Source: Streptomyces sp. CB02366
GTDB lineage: Bacteria; Actinomycetota; Actinomycetes; Streptomycetales; Streptomycetaceae
Length of the DNA stretch: 64,000 nt
Reading direction: 5' to 3'
Assembly: GCF_001905905.1 (NCBI RefSeq)
Contig: NZ_LIVT01000005.1
Location: 1 to 64,000 of the forward strand
Shown: piece by piece, positions 15,674 to 26,014 of the stretch
Layout: each line of letters begins with the position of its first letter
Numbering within the stretch: position 1 is the first letter of the stretch
Notes under the pieces: generated by a model
Seen by the model: the letters and a program-made list of their open reading frames with translations, nothing else
What the model was told of the DNA's origin: nothing
Database searches by the model: none
Program-made: the position numbers and the translations under genes

Positions 15674-17500
15674 TCAGCCGACGTACGCGCCGCTCGCCGT
15701 CAGCCGCAGGGCCGTGTCGATCAGCGGGACGTGGCTGAACGCCTGCGGGAAGTTCCCGACCTGCCGCTGGAGGTTCGAGTCCCACTCCTCGGCCAGCAGC
15801 CCCAGGTCGTTGCGGAGCGACAGCAGCTTCTCGAAGAGCCGGCGGGCCTCGTCGACCCGGCCGATCATCGCGAGGTCGTCGGCCATCCAGAACGAGCAGG
15901 CCAGGAACGCGCCCTCGTCGCCCGCCAGACCGTCGACGCCCGCGTCCTCGCCCTCCGTCGGATAGCGCAGGATGAAGCCGTCCTCCGTGGACAGCTCCCG
16001 CTGGATCGCCTCGATCGTGCCGATGACCCGCTTGTCGTCCGGCGGCAGGAAGCCCATCTGCGGGATGAGCAGGAGGGAGGCGTCCAGCTCCTTGGACCCG
16101 TAGGACTGGGTGAAGGTGTTGCGCTCCTTGTCGTAGCCGCGCTCGCAGACGTCCCGGTGGATGTCGTCGCGCAGTTCGCGCCACCGCTCCAGCGGTCCTT
16201 CGATGTCCCCGGACTCCACCAGCTTGATGGTCCGGTCGACCGCGACCCAGGCCATCACCTTGGAGTGGACGAAGTGCCGGCGCGGCCCGCGGACCTCCCA
16301 GATGCCCTCGTCGGGCTCCTCCCAGTGCTTCTCCAGGTACTCGATCAGCTTGAGCTGGAGGCCCATGGCGTAGTCGTTGCGCGTCAGCCCCGTCATGTGC
16401 GCCAGGTGCAGCGCCTCGGTGACCTCGCCGTACACGTCGAGCTGGAGCTGGTTGGCGGCGCCGTTGCCGACGCGGACCGGGGTGGAGTTCTCGTAACCGG
16501 GCAGCCAGTCCAGCTCCGCCTCGCCGAGCTCGCGCTCCCCGGCGATGCCGTACATGATCTGGAGGTTCTCCGGGTCGCCCGCCACCGCCCGCAGCAGCCA
16601 CTCGCGCCAGGCGCGGGCCTCCTCCCGGTACCCGGTGCGCAGCAGCGAGGAGAGGGTGATCGCGGCGTCCCGCAGCCAGGTGTAGCGGTAGTCCCAGTTC
16701 CGTACGCCCCCGATCTCCTCGGGCAGCGAGGTGGTCGGGGCCGCGACGATGCCGCCGGTCGGCGCGTACGTGAGGGCCTTGAGCGTGATCAGGGAGCGCA
16801 CGACCGCCTCCCGATAGGGCCCGTGGTACGTACACTGATCGACCCATTCGCGCCAGAACAGCTCCGTCGCCTCCAGGGAGTTCTCGGGCTCCGGAAGGGC
16901 CGGCGGCCCGTGGTGCGAAGGCTGCCAGCTGATCGTGAAGGCCACCCGGTCACCGGGGCCGACGGTGAAGTCGGAGTAGGTGGTCAGGTTCTTGCCGTAC
17001 GTCTCGGCCTCGGTGTCCAGCCAGACGGAGTCCGGGCCGGCGACGGCGACCGTGCGGTTGTCGACCTTGTGCACCCACGGGGTCACCCGGCCGTAACTGA
17101 AACGCATCCGCAGCTCCGAGCGCATCGGCACCCGGCCGCTGACGCCCTCCACGATCCGGATGAGCTGGGGGGCGCCGTCACGCGGCGGCATGAAATCGGT
17201 CACTCGTACAGTGCCGCGCGGTGTGTCCCACTCCGATTCCAGGACGAGGGAGTCACCGCGATAACGCCGCCGGTCGGCGTAGGCCGGTTCCGCTCCCTCC
17301 GCTCTCGCCGGCCCCAGGCGCCAGAAGCCGTGCTCCTCGGTGCCCAGCAGGCCCGCGAACACGGCGTGGGAATCGAAGCGGGGCAGGCACAGCCAGTCGG
17401 CTGTGCCGTCCCGGCAGACCAGGGCGGCGGTCTGCATGTCTCCGATGAGTGCGTAATCCTCGATGCGCCCGGCCACGTGCGTCTCCAGTCGAACGGCCAT
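15674..17500 (-). CDS. Glycoside hydrolase family 15 protein (glucoamylase/trehalase-like)
   Basis: The 608-residue protein has the N-terminal GH15 lead-in (IEDYALIGDMQTAALVCRDG), a beta-sandwich region to about residue 230, and an (alpha/alpha)6 barrel. The barrel includes GGVRNWDYRYTWLRDAA and, towards the C-terminus, the acid EEWDSNLQRQVGNFPQAFSH. There is no signal peptide, so it acts in the cytoplasm. Mycobacterial homologues of this type hydrolyse trehalose; alpha-glucan hydrolysis is the alternative. The ATG start is clear. Three phased direct repeats lie just upstream of the start codon and may be an operator. Confidence 0.9.
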   Translation of the reverse strand: MAVRLETHVAGRIEDYALIGDMQTAALVCRDGTADWLCLPRFDSHAVFAGLLGTEEHGFWRLGPARAEGAEPAYADRRRYRGDSLVLESEWDTPRGTVRVTDFMPPRDGAPQLIRIVEGVSGRVPMRSELRMRFSYGRVTPWVHKVDNRTVAVAGPDSVWLDTEAETYGKNLTTYSDFTVGPGDRVAFTISWQPSHHGPPALPEPENSLEATELFWREWVDQCTYHGPYREAVVRSLITLKALTYAPTGGIVAAPTTSLPEEIGGVRNWDYRYTWLRDAAITLSSLLRTGYREEARAWREWLLRAVAGDPENLQIMYGIAGERELGEAELDWLPGYENSTPVRVGNGAANQLQLDVYGEVTEALHLAHMTGLTRNDYAMGLQLKLIEYLEKHWEEPDEGIWEVRGPRRHFVHSKVMAWVAVDRTIKLVESGDIEGPLERWRELRDDIHRDVCERGYDKERNTFTQSYGSKELDASLLLIPQMGFLPPDDKRVIGTIEAIQRELSTEDGFILRYPTEGEDAGVDGLAGDEGAFLACSFWMADDLAMIGRVDEARRLFEKLLSLRNDLGLLAEEWDSNLQRQVGNFPQAFSHVPLIDTALRLTASGAYVG

Positions 17501-17913
17501 GTCGCCCCGTCATAGGGCCCTTACTGCGGGTCATAGGGGGTCGTAGGGTCTTTCACCCGGGAAGATCCGACGAGTCCTGTACCGGTGGGCGGCCTTGGGT
17601 GGTGCCGCCGCCCGGCCGTCTCGGCAGCGAGTGTTTGAGCAGGATACGACGCACCACGAAGATCCGCGCGACGGTCCCCGCAAGATCTCTGACCCGATCG
17701 AGTGGGACGTGAAAGGGCTGGGGCGATGGTGTGACCCCCCGGTGGAGGGCATGGCCGGAAGCAGCCTCTCCCCGTCGCTGTTACCCTGGTAGCCCGTGGA
17801 CCGGTGGTCGTTCGCGAGAGCGGACGAGGCCCCCGAACCGCAGCGACGGCACCCCGGAATCTCCGGTTCGGTGGCCGGTACGCACCTCAGAACCGCGACC
17901 ACGGGAGCCCCCT
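17501..17913. other. Divergent intergenic region GH15 / pyrG
   Basis: This 413-bp region carries the promoters of both flanking genes. On the GH15 side there are three GTC(A/G)TAGGG repeats (17509-17548). On the pyrG side I see no well-supported attenuator or riboswitch; a GTTACCCTGGTAGCC segment (near 17780) could hold a -10 element. Confidence 0.5.
17509..17548. promoter_or_regulatory. Three helically phased direct repeats upstream of GH15 gene
   Basis: GTCATAGGG occurs at 17509-17517 and 17530-17538 and GTCGTAGGG at 17540-17548. Start-to-start distances are 21 and 10 bp, so all three face the same side of the helix, 9 to 48 bp before the GH15 start codon. This is the pattern of a cooperative regulator binding site; no regulator is known to me. 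Confidence 0.5.
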
Positions 17914-19587
<1,674 letters not shown>

Positions 19588-19673
19588 CACCGAGGCATTA
19601 CGGTTGACCGGGGTACGGATCCTGCGCGGATCGGTGCCCCGGTTTCCTTTTGGTTCGTGGGAGGACGTAGCAC

Positions 19674-20300
19674 ATGGGTATCCAGGACACGCCCGAGGAA
19701 TGGCAGGTCACCGCGACGGTGACGCCCTTCACCGGCAACAAGACCAGCGTCCGCACCGACCAGGTGGTGATGCCCGACGGCTCCGTCCACGGCCGCGACT
19801 ACCAGGTCCACCCGGGCTCCGTCGCCGTGCTCGCGATCGACGACGAGGACCGGGTCATCGTCCTGCGGCAGTACCGCCACCCGGTGCGCCACCGGCTCTG
19901 GGAGATCCCGGCCGGGCTGCTCGACATCCCCGGTGAGAACCCCCTGCACGCCGCCCAGCGCGAGTTGTACGAGGAGGCGCACGTCAAGGCCGAGGACTGG
20001 CGGGTCCTGACCGACGTGTACACCTCGCCCGGCGGCTGCGACGAGGCCGTGCGGATCTTCCTGGCCCGCGACCTCTCCGAGGCGGAGGGCGAGCGGTACG
20101 CGGTCGCCGAGGAGGAGGCCGACATGGAGCAGGCCCGGATCCCGCTGCCCGAGCTGGTCCGCTCCGTCATCGCGGGGGACCTGCACAACAACTGCCTGGT
20201 CGTCGGGGCGCTCGCGCTCACCGCCGTACGGGCGGGCGAGGGCGAGGACTCGCTGCGCCCCGCCGAAGCGCCCTGGCCGGCCCGGCCGTTCGAGGCCTGA
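19674..20300 (+). CDS. Nudix hydrolase, ADP-ribose pyrophosphatase type
   Basis: The 208-residue protein contains a Nudix box (AGLLDIPGENPLHAAQRELYEE, residues 81-102, cut here to its key residues G, E, REL and EE) and an upstream VIVLRQYRHPVRHRLWEIP strand typical of ADP-ribose pyrophosphatases of the NudF group. It would cleave ADP-ribose to AMP and ribose-5-phosphate. A GGGAGGA ribosome-binding site precedes the ATG. The homologous position in mycobacteria (Rv1700) encodes the same family, next to pyrG. Confidence 0.9.
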   Translation: MGIQDTPEEWQVTATVTPFTGNKTSVRTDQVVMPDGSVHGRDYQVHPGSVAVLAIDDEDRVIVLRQYRHPVRHRLWEIPAGLLDIPGENPLHAAQRELYEEAHVKAEDWRVLTDVYTSPGGCDEAVRIFLARDLSEAEGERYAVAEEEADMEQARIPLPELVRSVIAGDLHNNCLVVGALALTAVRAGEGEDSLRPAEAPWPARPFEA

Positions 20301-20499
20301 CGGCCCGTCCGCACCCCGCCCGACCCCGGTCGGACACGAGGATCAGTCATAAAGAATGAAGAGACTCTGATCCGATCGGGGGATGTTCCCCGTCCGCCGC
20401 CCCGCACCGCGGTGATCGTCCCCGTCGCTGAACTACGCTCGAAAAGCGCCCGGCCGGAGTTCCGGCGGGCACCGCGTGCAGCGAAGTGGAGCGTGGCTC

Positions 20500-22632
20500 G
20501 TGACCGATCAGGCGGTGGACACCAGCGGTCCGGCGAAGGCCCCGGCGGCCGAGGAGCCGTCCGGCGCAGCCCCGCCCCGATTCTTCGGCCGCGAACGGGA
20601 GTTGAAGGCGCTGCGGGAGGACATCGAGCGCGCGGGACTGGACACCCTGGCCGGCCGCAAGGCCCCCCGCGCGCGCGTCCTGCTCATCGCCGGCCGCCCC
20701 GGGTCCGGGCGCAGCGCGCTCGCCGAGGAACTGGCCGGCGCGCTCACCGGGACCGATGCCGTGGGGGCCGCGGCGGCGGCCGCCGGCGCCCTGCCCTGGG
20801 CCGTCCCCGGCACCGGCGCCGGCGACTACCCGGACGGGGTGCTGCGGGTCGGCCTCACCGACCCCGGCGGCGAACGGATCCCCACCGAACGCACCGCGGG
20901 CGAACTCCTCGGCCTCCTGGGGACGCCGGTCCCGCCCGGCGCCGGCCAGGACGAACTGTCCGAGATGGTCCGCGAAGCGCTCGCCGCGCGCCGGGTCGTC
21001 CTGGTGCTCGACGACGCGGTCGACGCCGAGCAGGTCGACCCGCTGCTCCCGGAGAACCCGGACTGCCTGGTCGTCGCCACCGCCACCGGCCCGCTGACCG
21101 GCATCCCCGACGTGCGGCCCTGCACGCTCGGCGGACTGGAGAAGGGCGCGGCGGTACGGCTGCTCGCCCGCACCGTCGGGCAGGTCCGCGTCACCGTCGA
21201 CCCGCGCACCGCCGAGCGGCTGGCCGAGGAGTGCGGGGGGCAGCCCGCGGCGCTCGCGCTGGTGGGCGGCCTGCTCGCCGCCCGCCCCATGGCCTCGGTC
21301 GCCGACATCGCCGGGCAGTTGAACAAGCTGCCCGACCCCGCTGAGCAGCAGCCGGTCGGAGCCCGCCCGCTGTCCCGCGCGTTCCGGCTGGTCCACGACT
21401 CCCTCCCGCAGGCCGCCGCCCGGATACTGCGCCTGCTGGCCCTCGCCCCCGCCGGACTCGCCGACGCCCACACGGCCTCCGCGCTCGCCGGCTGCTCGGT
21501 CTCCGCCGCCCGCTCCACCCTCGACGACTTCGTGAAGCTCGGGCTGCTGCGCACGGACGGCGCGGTCCACCCCCTGTACGCGGTGCCCGGCTGCCTCGTC
21601 CCGCTGCTGCGGGCGCTGCTGGAGGACCGGGACCGGCCGGCCGAGGTCCAGCTCGCCCGCGCCCGGATGCTGGAGCGGACCGTGCGCCGGCTCCAGTCCT
21701 GCCGTGCGGTCACCGAGCCGGAGGGCTCCACGGCCCGCCGCAAGCTGGCCGGACTGCCCCGCTCGTTGCGCTTCCCCAGCGCCGAGGAGGCGGGCGCCTG
21801 GCTGCGGGTCCGCCAGCCCGCCCTGCTCGCCTCGGCCCGGCTGGCGGTGGCCGACGGGGAGCTGGACACCCTGGCGCGCCGGCTGGTGGCGGCCCTGGTC
21901 CGGGCGCTGGCGGCGCACCGGGGGACCGAGGAGGCCGCCCCCGAGCTGTACGGGCTGCACGGTCTGGTCCTGGACGTGGCCCTCCGCCGCGAGCTGCCCC
22001 GCGAGCAGGCGGCCGCCCTGCTGAACCTCGCCGACCTGGACGCCCGCACCGGCCGCACCCGGGAGGCGCTGACCCGCTACCGGGCCGCGCTGGACGCCGG
22101 GAAGGCGGCGAAGGACCTGTACGCGACCGGCCGCGCGATGGAATCCGTAGGCGGCGCCTACGAGGAGCTGGGGGACTACCACCGGGCCGCCGACTGGTAC
22201 GGCCGGGCGCTCGCGCAGCGCCTCACCCAGGGGGAGCGCGCGGACGAGGCCCGGCTGTACGGACGGCTCGGGGCGGTCCACACGTACGCCGGGCGCTACG
22301 GGGAGGCGCTGCGGAACTGGCGGGCGGCGGCCTCCGGCCACCGCAGGCTCGGAGACCTGCCCGCCCAGGCGCGGGCGCTCAGCGAGAGCGCCCGGGTCCA
22401 GGAGTACGCGGGCCGGCCGCACGACTCGCTCCGCACCTGCCGGGAGGCCGTGGAGCTGGCCCGGCGCGCCGGTGACGTGCGGCTCCAGGCGGCGCTGCAG
22501 CTGCGGCTGGCGGACACCCTGGACCGGCTCGGCGATCCGACGGCGGCCCGGCTGCACCGCAGCACGGCCGAGAGATTGCTGGGAGAGGAGGCTCCTGCCT
22601 GCGAAATCCGTAGCGCTTCGACAGAAAGTTAA
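20500..22632 (+). CDS. STAND-type NB-ARC/TPR protein without DNA-binding domain
   Basis: The roughly 710-residue protein resembles the ATPase-TPR part of AfsR/SARP-like regulators. The order is: FFGRERELKALREDI entry, P-loop-like GRPGSGRSALAEEL, Walker-B-like RRVVLVLDDAVD, the NB-ARC GGQPAALALVGGLLA motif, a winged-helix-like segment, then TPR repeats (GGAYEELGDYHRAADWYGRAL, LGAVHTYAGRYGEALRNWRAA). The P-loop has Arg where Lys is expected. No N-terminal DNA-binding or C-terminal LuxR domain is present, so it may be a signalling scaffold. The GTG start has GTGGAG 8 bases upstream; a GTG 24 bp earlier is an alternative. Confidence 0.82.
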   Translation: MTDQAVDTSGPAKAPAAEEPSGAAPPRFFGRERELKALREDIERAGLDTLAGRKAPRARVLLIAGRPGSGRSALAEELAGALTGTDAVGAAAAAAGALPWAVPGTGAGDYPDGVLRVGLTDPGGERIPTERTAGELLGLLGTPVPPGAGQDELSEMVREALAARRVVLVLDDAVDAEQVDPLLPENPDCLVVATATGPLTGIPDVRPCTLGGLEKGAAVRLLARTVGQVRVTVDPRTAERLAEECGGQPAALALVGGLLAARPMASVADIAGQLNKLPDPAEQQPVGARPLSRAFRLVHDSLPQAAARILRLLALAPAGLADAHTASALAGCSVSAARSTLDDFVKLGLLRTDGAVHPLYAVPGCLVPLLRALLEDRDRPAEVQLARARMLERTVRRLQSCRAVTEPEGSTARRKLAGLPRSLRFPSAEEAGAWLRVRQPALLASARLAVADGELDTLARRLVAALVRALAAHRGTEEAAPELYGLHGLVLDVALRRELPREQAAALLNLADLDARTGRTREALTRYRAALDAGKAAKDLYATGRAMESVGGAYEELGDYHRAADWYGRALAQRLTQGERADEARLYGRLGAVHTYAGRYGEALRNWRAAASGHRRLGDLPAQARALSESARVQEYAGRPHDSLRTCREAVELARRAGDVRLQAALQLRLADTLDRLGDPTAARLHRSTAERLLGEEAPACEIRSASTES

Positions 22633-22775
22633 TGCTTTGTAAGGCTAGACAGCGCGAAGTCCTTCATTAGACTGGCTCTGCCGCGCTCGTTCGTGGCGTC
22701 TCCCTTTAAGCTGTATATGTCCGGGTATGCATTGCTGTGCCCGGACGACCCTCCGAGCCAAGGACCGTGATCGAC

Positions 22776-23891
22776 GTGAAGGTCGGCATCCCCCGCGAAG
22801 TCAAGAACAACGAGTTCCGGGTGGCGATCACCCCCGCCGGAGTGCATGAGCTCGTCCGCCACGGCCACCAGGTCGTCATCGAGCACGACGCCGGCGTCGG
22901 CTCGTCCATCCCGGACGAGGAGTACGTCGCCGCCGGCGCGCAGATCCTGGCCACCGCCGACGAGGTCTGGGCCGCCGCCGACCTGCTGCTGAAGGTCAAG
23001 GAGCCGGTCGCCGAGGAGTACCACCGCCTCCGCAAGGACCAGACCCTCTTCACCTACCTGCACCTCGCCGCCTCCCGCGAGTGCACCGACGCGCTGCTGG
23101 CCTCCGGCACCACCGCCATCGCGTACGAGACGGTCGAGACCGCGAACCGCGCCCTCCCGCTCCTCGCCCCGATGTCCGAGGTGGCGGGCCGCCTCGCCCC
23201 GCAGGTCGGCGCGTACCACCTGATGCGTTCGGCCGGCGGCCGCGGTGTGCTCCCCGGCGGCGTCCCCGGCACCCACGCCGGCAAGGCCGTCGTCATCGGC
23301 GGCGGCGTCTCCGGCTGGAACGCCACCCAGATCGCCGTGGGCCTCGGCTTCCACGTCACGCTGCTCGACCGCGACATCAACAAGCTGCGCGAGGCCGACA
23401 AGATCTTCGGCACCCGGGTGCAGACCGTCGTCTCCAACGCCTTCGAGCTGGAGAAGGCCGTGGTCGAGGCCGACCTCGTCGTGGGCGCCGTGCTGATCCC
23501 CGGGGCCAAGGCGCCGAAGCTGGTCACCAACGAGCTCGTCGCCAAGATGAAGCCCGGAAGTGTACTTGTCGACATCGCGATCGACCAGGGCGGCTGCTTC
23601 GAGGACTCGCGTCCCACCACCCACGCCGAGCCGACCTTCCAGGTCCACGACTCGGTCTTCTACTGCGTCGCCAACATGCCCGGCGCGGTGCCCCACACCT
23701 CCACCTACGCGCTCACCAACGCGACGCTGCCCTACATCGTGGAGCTCGCCAACCGGGGCTGGGCCGACGCGCTGCGCCGCGACGCCGCGCTGGCCAAGGG
23801 GCTCAACACCCATGAGGGCCAGGTGGTTTACCGCGAGGTGGCCGAGGCGCACGGCCTCCCGCACGTCGAGCTGAGCACGCTCCTCGGCTGA
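22776..23891 (+). CDS. ald: Alanine dehydrogenase
   Basis: The 371-residue enzyme starts MKVGIPREVKNNEFRVAITP. The NAD-binding motif is VVIGGGVSGWNATQIAVGLG (about 170-190), the catalytic His is in the TYLHLAA region, and the IDQGGCFEDSRPTTH motif follows. It interconverts L-alanine and pyruvate with NAD. The length equals that of known Ald proteins; the GTG start is set by conservation, with AAGGA 11 bases upstream. The 143 bp before it is unusually AT-rich (TTTAAGCTGTATATG) and should contain the promoter. Confidence 0.95.
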   Translation: MKVGIPREVKNNEFRVAITPAGVHELVRHGHQVVIEHDAGVGSSIPDEEYVAAGAQILATADEVWAAADLLLKVKEPVAEEYHRLRKDQTLFTYLHLAASRECTDALLASGTTAIAYETVETANRALPLLAPMSEVAGRLAPQVGAYHLMRSAGGRGVLPGGVPGTHAGKAVVIGGGVSGWNATQIAVGLGFHVTLLDRDINKLREADKIFGTRVQTVVSNAFELEKAVVEADLVVGAVLIPGAKAPKLVTNELVAKMKPGSVLVDIAIDQGGCFEDSRPTTHAEPTFQVHDSVFYCVANMPGAVPHTSTYALTNATLPYIVELANRGWADALRRDAALAKGLNTHEGQVVYREVAEAHGLPHVELSTLLG

Positions 23892-23917
23892 CGGGTCAAC
23901 CCCTTCCGTCAACATCG

Positions 23918-23960
23918 CGCGTCCGGCCGGACCTTGCCCCGCAGGGTCCGGCCGGACGCG
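23918..23960 (+). terminator. Terminator downstream of ald
   Basis: A perfect 16-bp stem, CGCGTCCGGCCGGACC with its complement at 23945-23960, encloses an 11-nt loop, 26 bp after the ald stop codon. There is no T-tract. Confidence 0.8.
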
Positions 23961-24217
23961 TGCCGGGCCCCGCGCGCCCCTCGCGCGACTCGCCTCGAAC
24001 GTAACCCTTCACCCGATTCGTTCGGCGGCGAAATGTGCGGCTTGGCCGCTGTGCGCCCTTGACAGCGCGGTGTTCGATTGCCGACACATCGGGCCGGGTC
24101 CGGCGGATTGTGTTGCTGCGAACCGGTGACACGCCATAGAGTCGCCCATCGTCGGCATGGTGCCACGCTGACCTATCGATAAGTTTCCTGGTCACGCTCA
24201 AGGAGGTAAGACGACTT
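23961..24217 (+). promoter_or_regulatory. parA upstream region with candidate promoter
   Basis: The sequence TTGCTG (about 24112) followed after 18 bp by TAGAGT (to about 24141) is a reasonable housekeeping promoter. It leaves a leader of about 70 nt ending in the strong AAGGAGG ribosome-binding site of parA. A second TTGACA near 24059 lacks a matching -10. No other element was recognised. Confidence 0.4.
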
Positions 24218-25378
24218 GTGAATGAGTCGACAATTACTCCTGGGGGTGGTCAACCAGGGATGCCTGTACGGGGTCTGAGCCCGACCGGGCTCGAAGCTGT
24301 CGGCTCCGTCGCGGTCCGCACCTTCGCCACCCAACAGCACATGACGACAGCCCCCCAGACGATGGACGGCCCACACGTGAACGCCACGGCCGGCAACGAG
24401 AGCAGCCGGGACACCGACCGCTTCGCCGACTTCGCCGAGGTGCCCGAGGGGCACTTCTACGACCCCGACGCCGAGTACGAGCCCGACCCGGAGTACGCGG
24501 CCACCCTCGCGCCCGACGCCGCGCGCCAGCGCCGCGAGCGCATCGGCCCGACCGGGCGGCCCCTGCCGTACTTCCCGATCCCGGGCCCCCTGACCGAGCA
24601 CGGCCCCGCGAAGATCATCGCGATGTGCAACCAGAAGGGCGGCGTCGGCAAGACCACGTCGACCATCAACCTGGGCGCCGCGCTCGCGGAGTACGGGCGC
24701 CGGGTCCTGCTCGTCGACTTCGACCCGCAGGGCGCCCTCTCCGTGGGTCTCGGGGTCAACCCGATGGAACTCGACCTCACCGTCTACAACCTGCTCATGG
24801 AGCGGGGCATGACGGCCGACGACGTGCTGCTCAAGACGGCGGTCCCGAACATGGACCTGCTGCCCAGCAACATCGACCTCTCCGCGGCCGAGGTGCAGCT
24901 CGTCAGCGAGGTGGCCCGCGAGTCCACGCTCCAGCGCGCCCTCAAGCCGCTGATGGCCGACTACGACTACATCGTGATCGACTGCCAGCCCTCGCTCGGC
25001 CTGCTCACCGTGAACGCCCTGACGGCCGCTCACAAGGTCATAGTGCCGCTGGAGTGCGAGTTCTTCGCGCTGCGCGGGGTGGCGCTCCTCACCGAGACCA
25101 TCGAGAAGGTCCAGGAGCGGCTCAACCCGGAACTGGAGCTCGACGGCATCCTCGCCACCATGTACGACTCCCGTACGGTGCACAGCCGCGAGGTCCTGGC
25201 GCGCGTGGTCGAGGCCTTCGACGAGCACGTCTACCACACGGTCATCGGGCGCACGGTCCGCTTCCCGGAGACCACCGTCGCCGGTGAGCCCATCACCACG
25301 TACGCCTCCAACTCGGTCGGCGCAGCCGCCTATCGCCAGCTCGCCAGGGAGGTGCTCGCCCGGTGTCACGCCGAGTGA
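24218..25378 (+). CDS. ParA/Soj-like ATPase of the scpAB locus
   Basis: The 386-residue protein has a disordered, acidic N-terminal 125 residues and then a ParA/MinD fold with the deviant Walker A KGGVGKTTSTINLG (from residue 140), VDFDPQGALSVGLG (switch I), and IDCQPSLGLLTVNAL (switch II). It is distinct from the oriC-linked ParA of Streptomyces and corresponds by position to mycobacterial Rv1708, next to scpA-scpB. GTG is the start after AAGGAGG. The last 16 bp overlap the RHH candidate gene, suggesting the two are made together. Confidence 0.88.
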   Translation: MNESTITPGGGQPGMPVRGLSPTGLEAVGSVAVRTFATQQHMTTAPQTMDGPHVNATAGNESSRDTDRFADFAEVPEGHFYDPDAEYEPDPEYAATLAPDAARQRRERIGPTGRPLPYFPIPGPLTEHGPAKIIAMCNQKGGVGKTTSTINLGAALAEYGRRVLLVDFDPQGALSVGLGVNPMELDLTVYNLLMERGMTADDVLLKTAVPNMDLLPSNIDLSAAEVQLVSEVARESTLQRALKPLMADYDYIVIDCQPSLGLLTVNALTAAHKVIVPLECEFFALRGVALLTETIEKVQERLNPELELDGILATMYDSRTVHSREVLARVVEAFDEHVYHTVIGRTVRFPETTVAGEPITTYASNSVGAAAYRQLAREVLARCHAE

Positions 25379-25929
25379 GTCTGCCCGGGGCCGACGAGCT
25401 GTTCCGTACCACCGGAGGCGGGATGGGCCTCCAGCCGTCCTCCCCCGCGGACCGGCGGCGCAAGGCGAACGGCGAGCCGCGGGTTCCCGCGCCCGCCGGG
25501 GAGAGCGGCCCCTCCGGCCAGGCCCCGCAGGCGGCCCGTGAGGAACACGCCGCGGCAGACGGCCCCGACCCCCGCGACCGGAGCGGCGAGGGCGAGCGTC
25601 CGGCCTCCGCCAAGGCCGCCTCCGGCGAGCATGCCGCCGCCGCACCGGCCGAGCAGCCGCCGGCGGTCCAGCCGCAGCGCAGGCGCGGCGCCGGACGCGG
25701 TGCGAACCGCCGCCCCAGCGGCCGGGAGCGGCACGACGAGAAGATCACGGTCTACGTCTCCGCCGAGGAGCTGATGGACCTCGAACACGCCCGGCTCGTC
25801 CTGCGCGGCGAACACGGCCTCGCCGTCGACCGCGGCCGCATCGTCCGCGAGGCGGTGGCGGTGGTCCTGGCGGACCTGGAGTCCCGGGGCGACGCGAGCA
25901 TCCTCGTACGGCGGCTGCGCGGCCGCTGA
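25363..25929 (+). CDS. Putative ribbon-helix-helix protein, partner of the ParA-like ATPase
   Basis: The 188-residue protein has a disordered basic N-terminal 120 residues rich in Pro/Ala/Arg. At residues 127-175 a strand (KITVYVS) is followed by a helix (AEELMDLEHARLVLRGEHG) and a second helix (VDRGRIVREAVAVVLADLES). That is the ribbon-helix-helix layout of ParG/MetJ-type DNA binders. The gene overlaps the parA 3' end by 16 bp and lies before scpA. By analogy with plasmid ParA-RHH pairs it could be the DNA-binding partner of the ATPase. The assignment is by pattern only. Confidence 0.65.
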   Translation: MSRRVSLPGADELFRTTGGGMGLQPSSPADRRRKANGEPRVPAPAGESGPSGQAPQAAREEHAAADGPDPRDRSGEGERPASAKAASGEHAAAAPAEQPPAVQPQRRRGAGRGANRRPSGRERHDEKITVYVSAEELMDLEHARLVLRGEHGLAVDRGRIVREAVAVVLADLESRGDASILVRRLRGR

Positions 25930-26014
25930 GCGGCACGGCGCGGGTAGCCTGCCCCGCAAGGACCCGCCGGCCGGCGGGACCCGCCCGCGCCGCCGCCCCA
26001 CCCCTGGAACCGCC

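Noticed and set aside
14489..17515. A 1008-codon open frame on the plus strand
   Set aside because: It is antisense to the methyltransferase and the GH15 gene. Its residue composition (Val/Arg/Gly/Asp) is that of a shadow frame.
20340..20375. Imperfect GGATCAG/CTGATCC inverted repeat before the STAND gene
   Set aside because: The arms are short, far apart and one is bulged; it could be chance in an AT-richer patch.
22637..22673. TTGTAA and TAGACT as the ald promoter
   Set aside because: The 25-bp gap between them is too long for a normal promoter.
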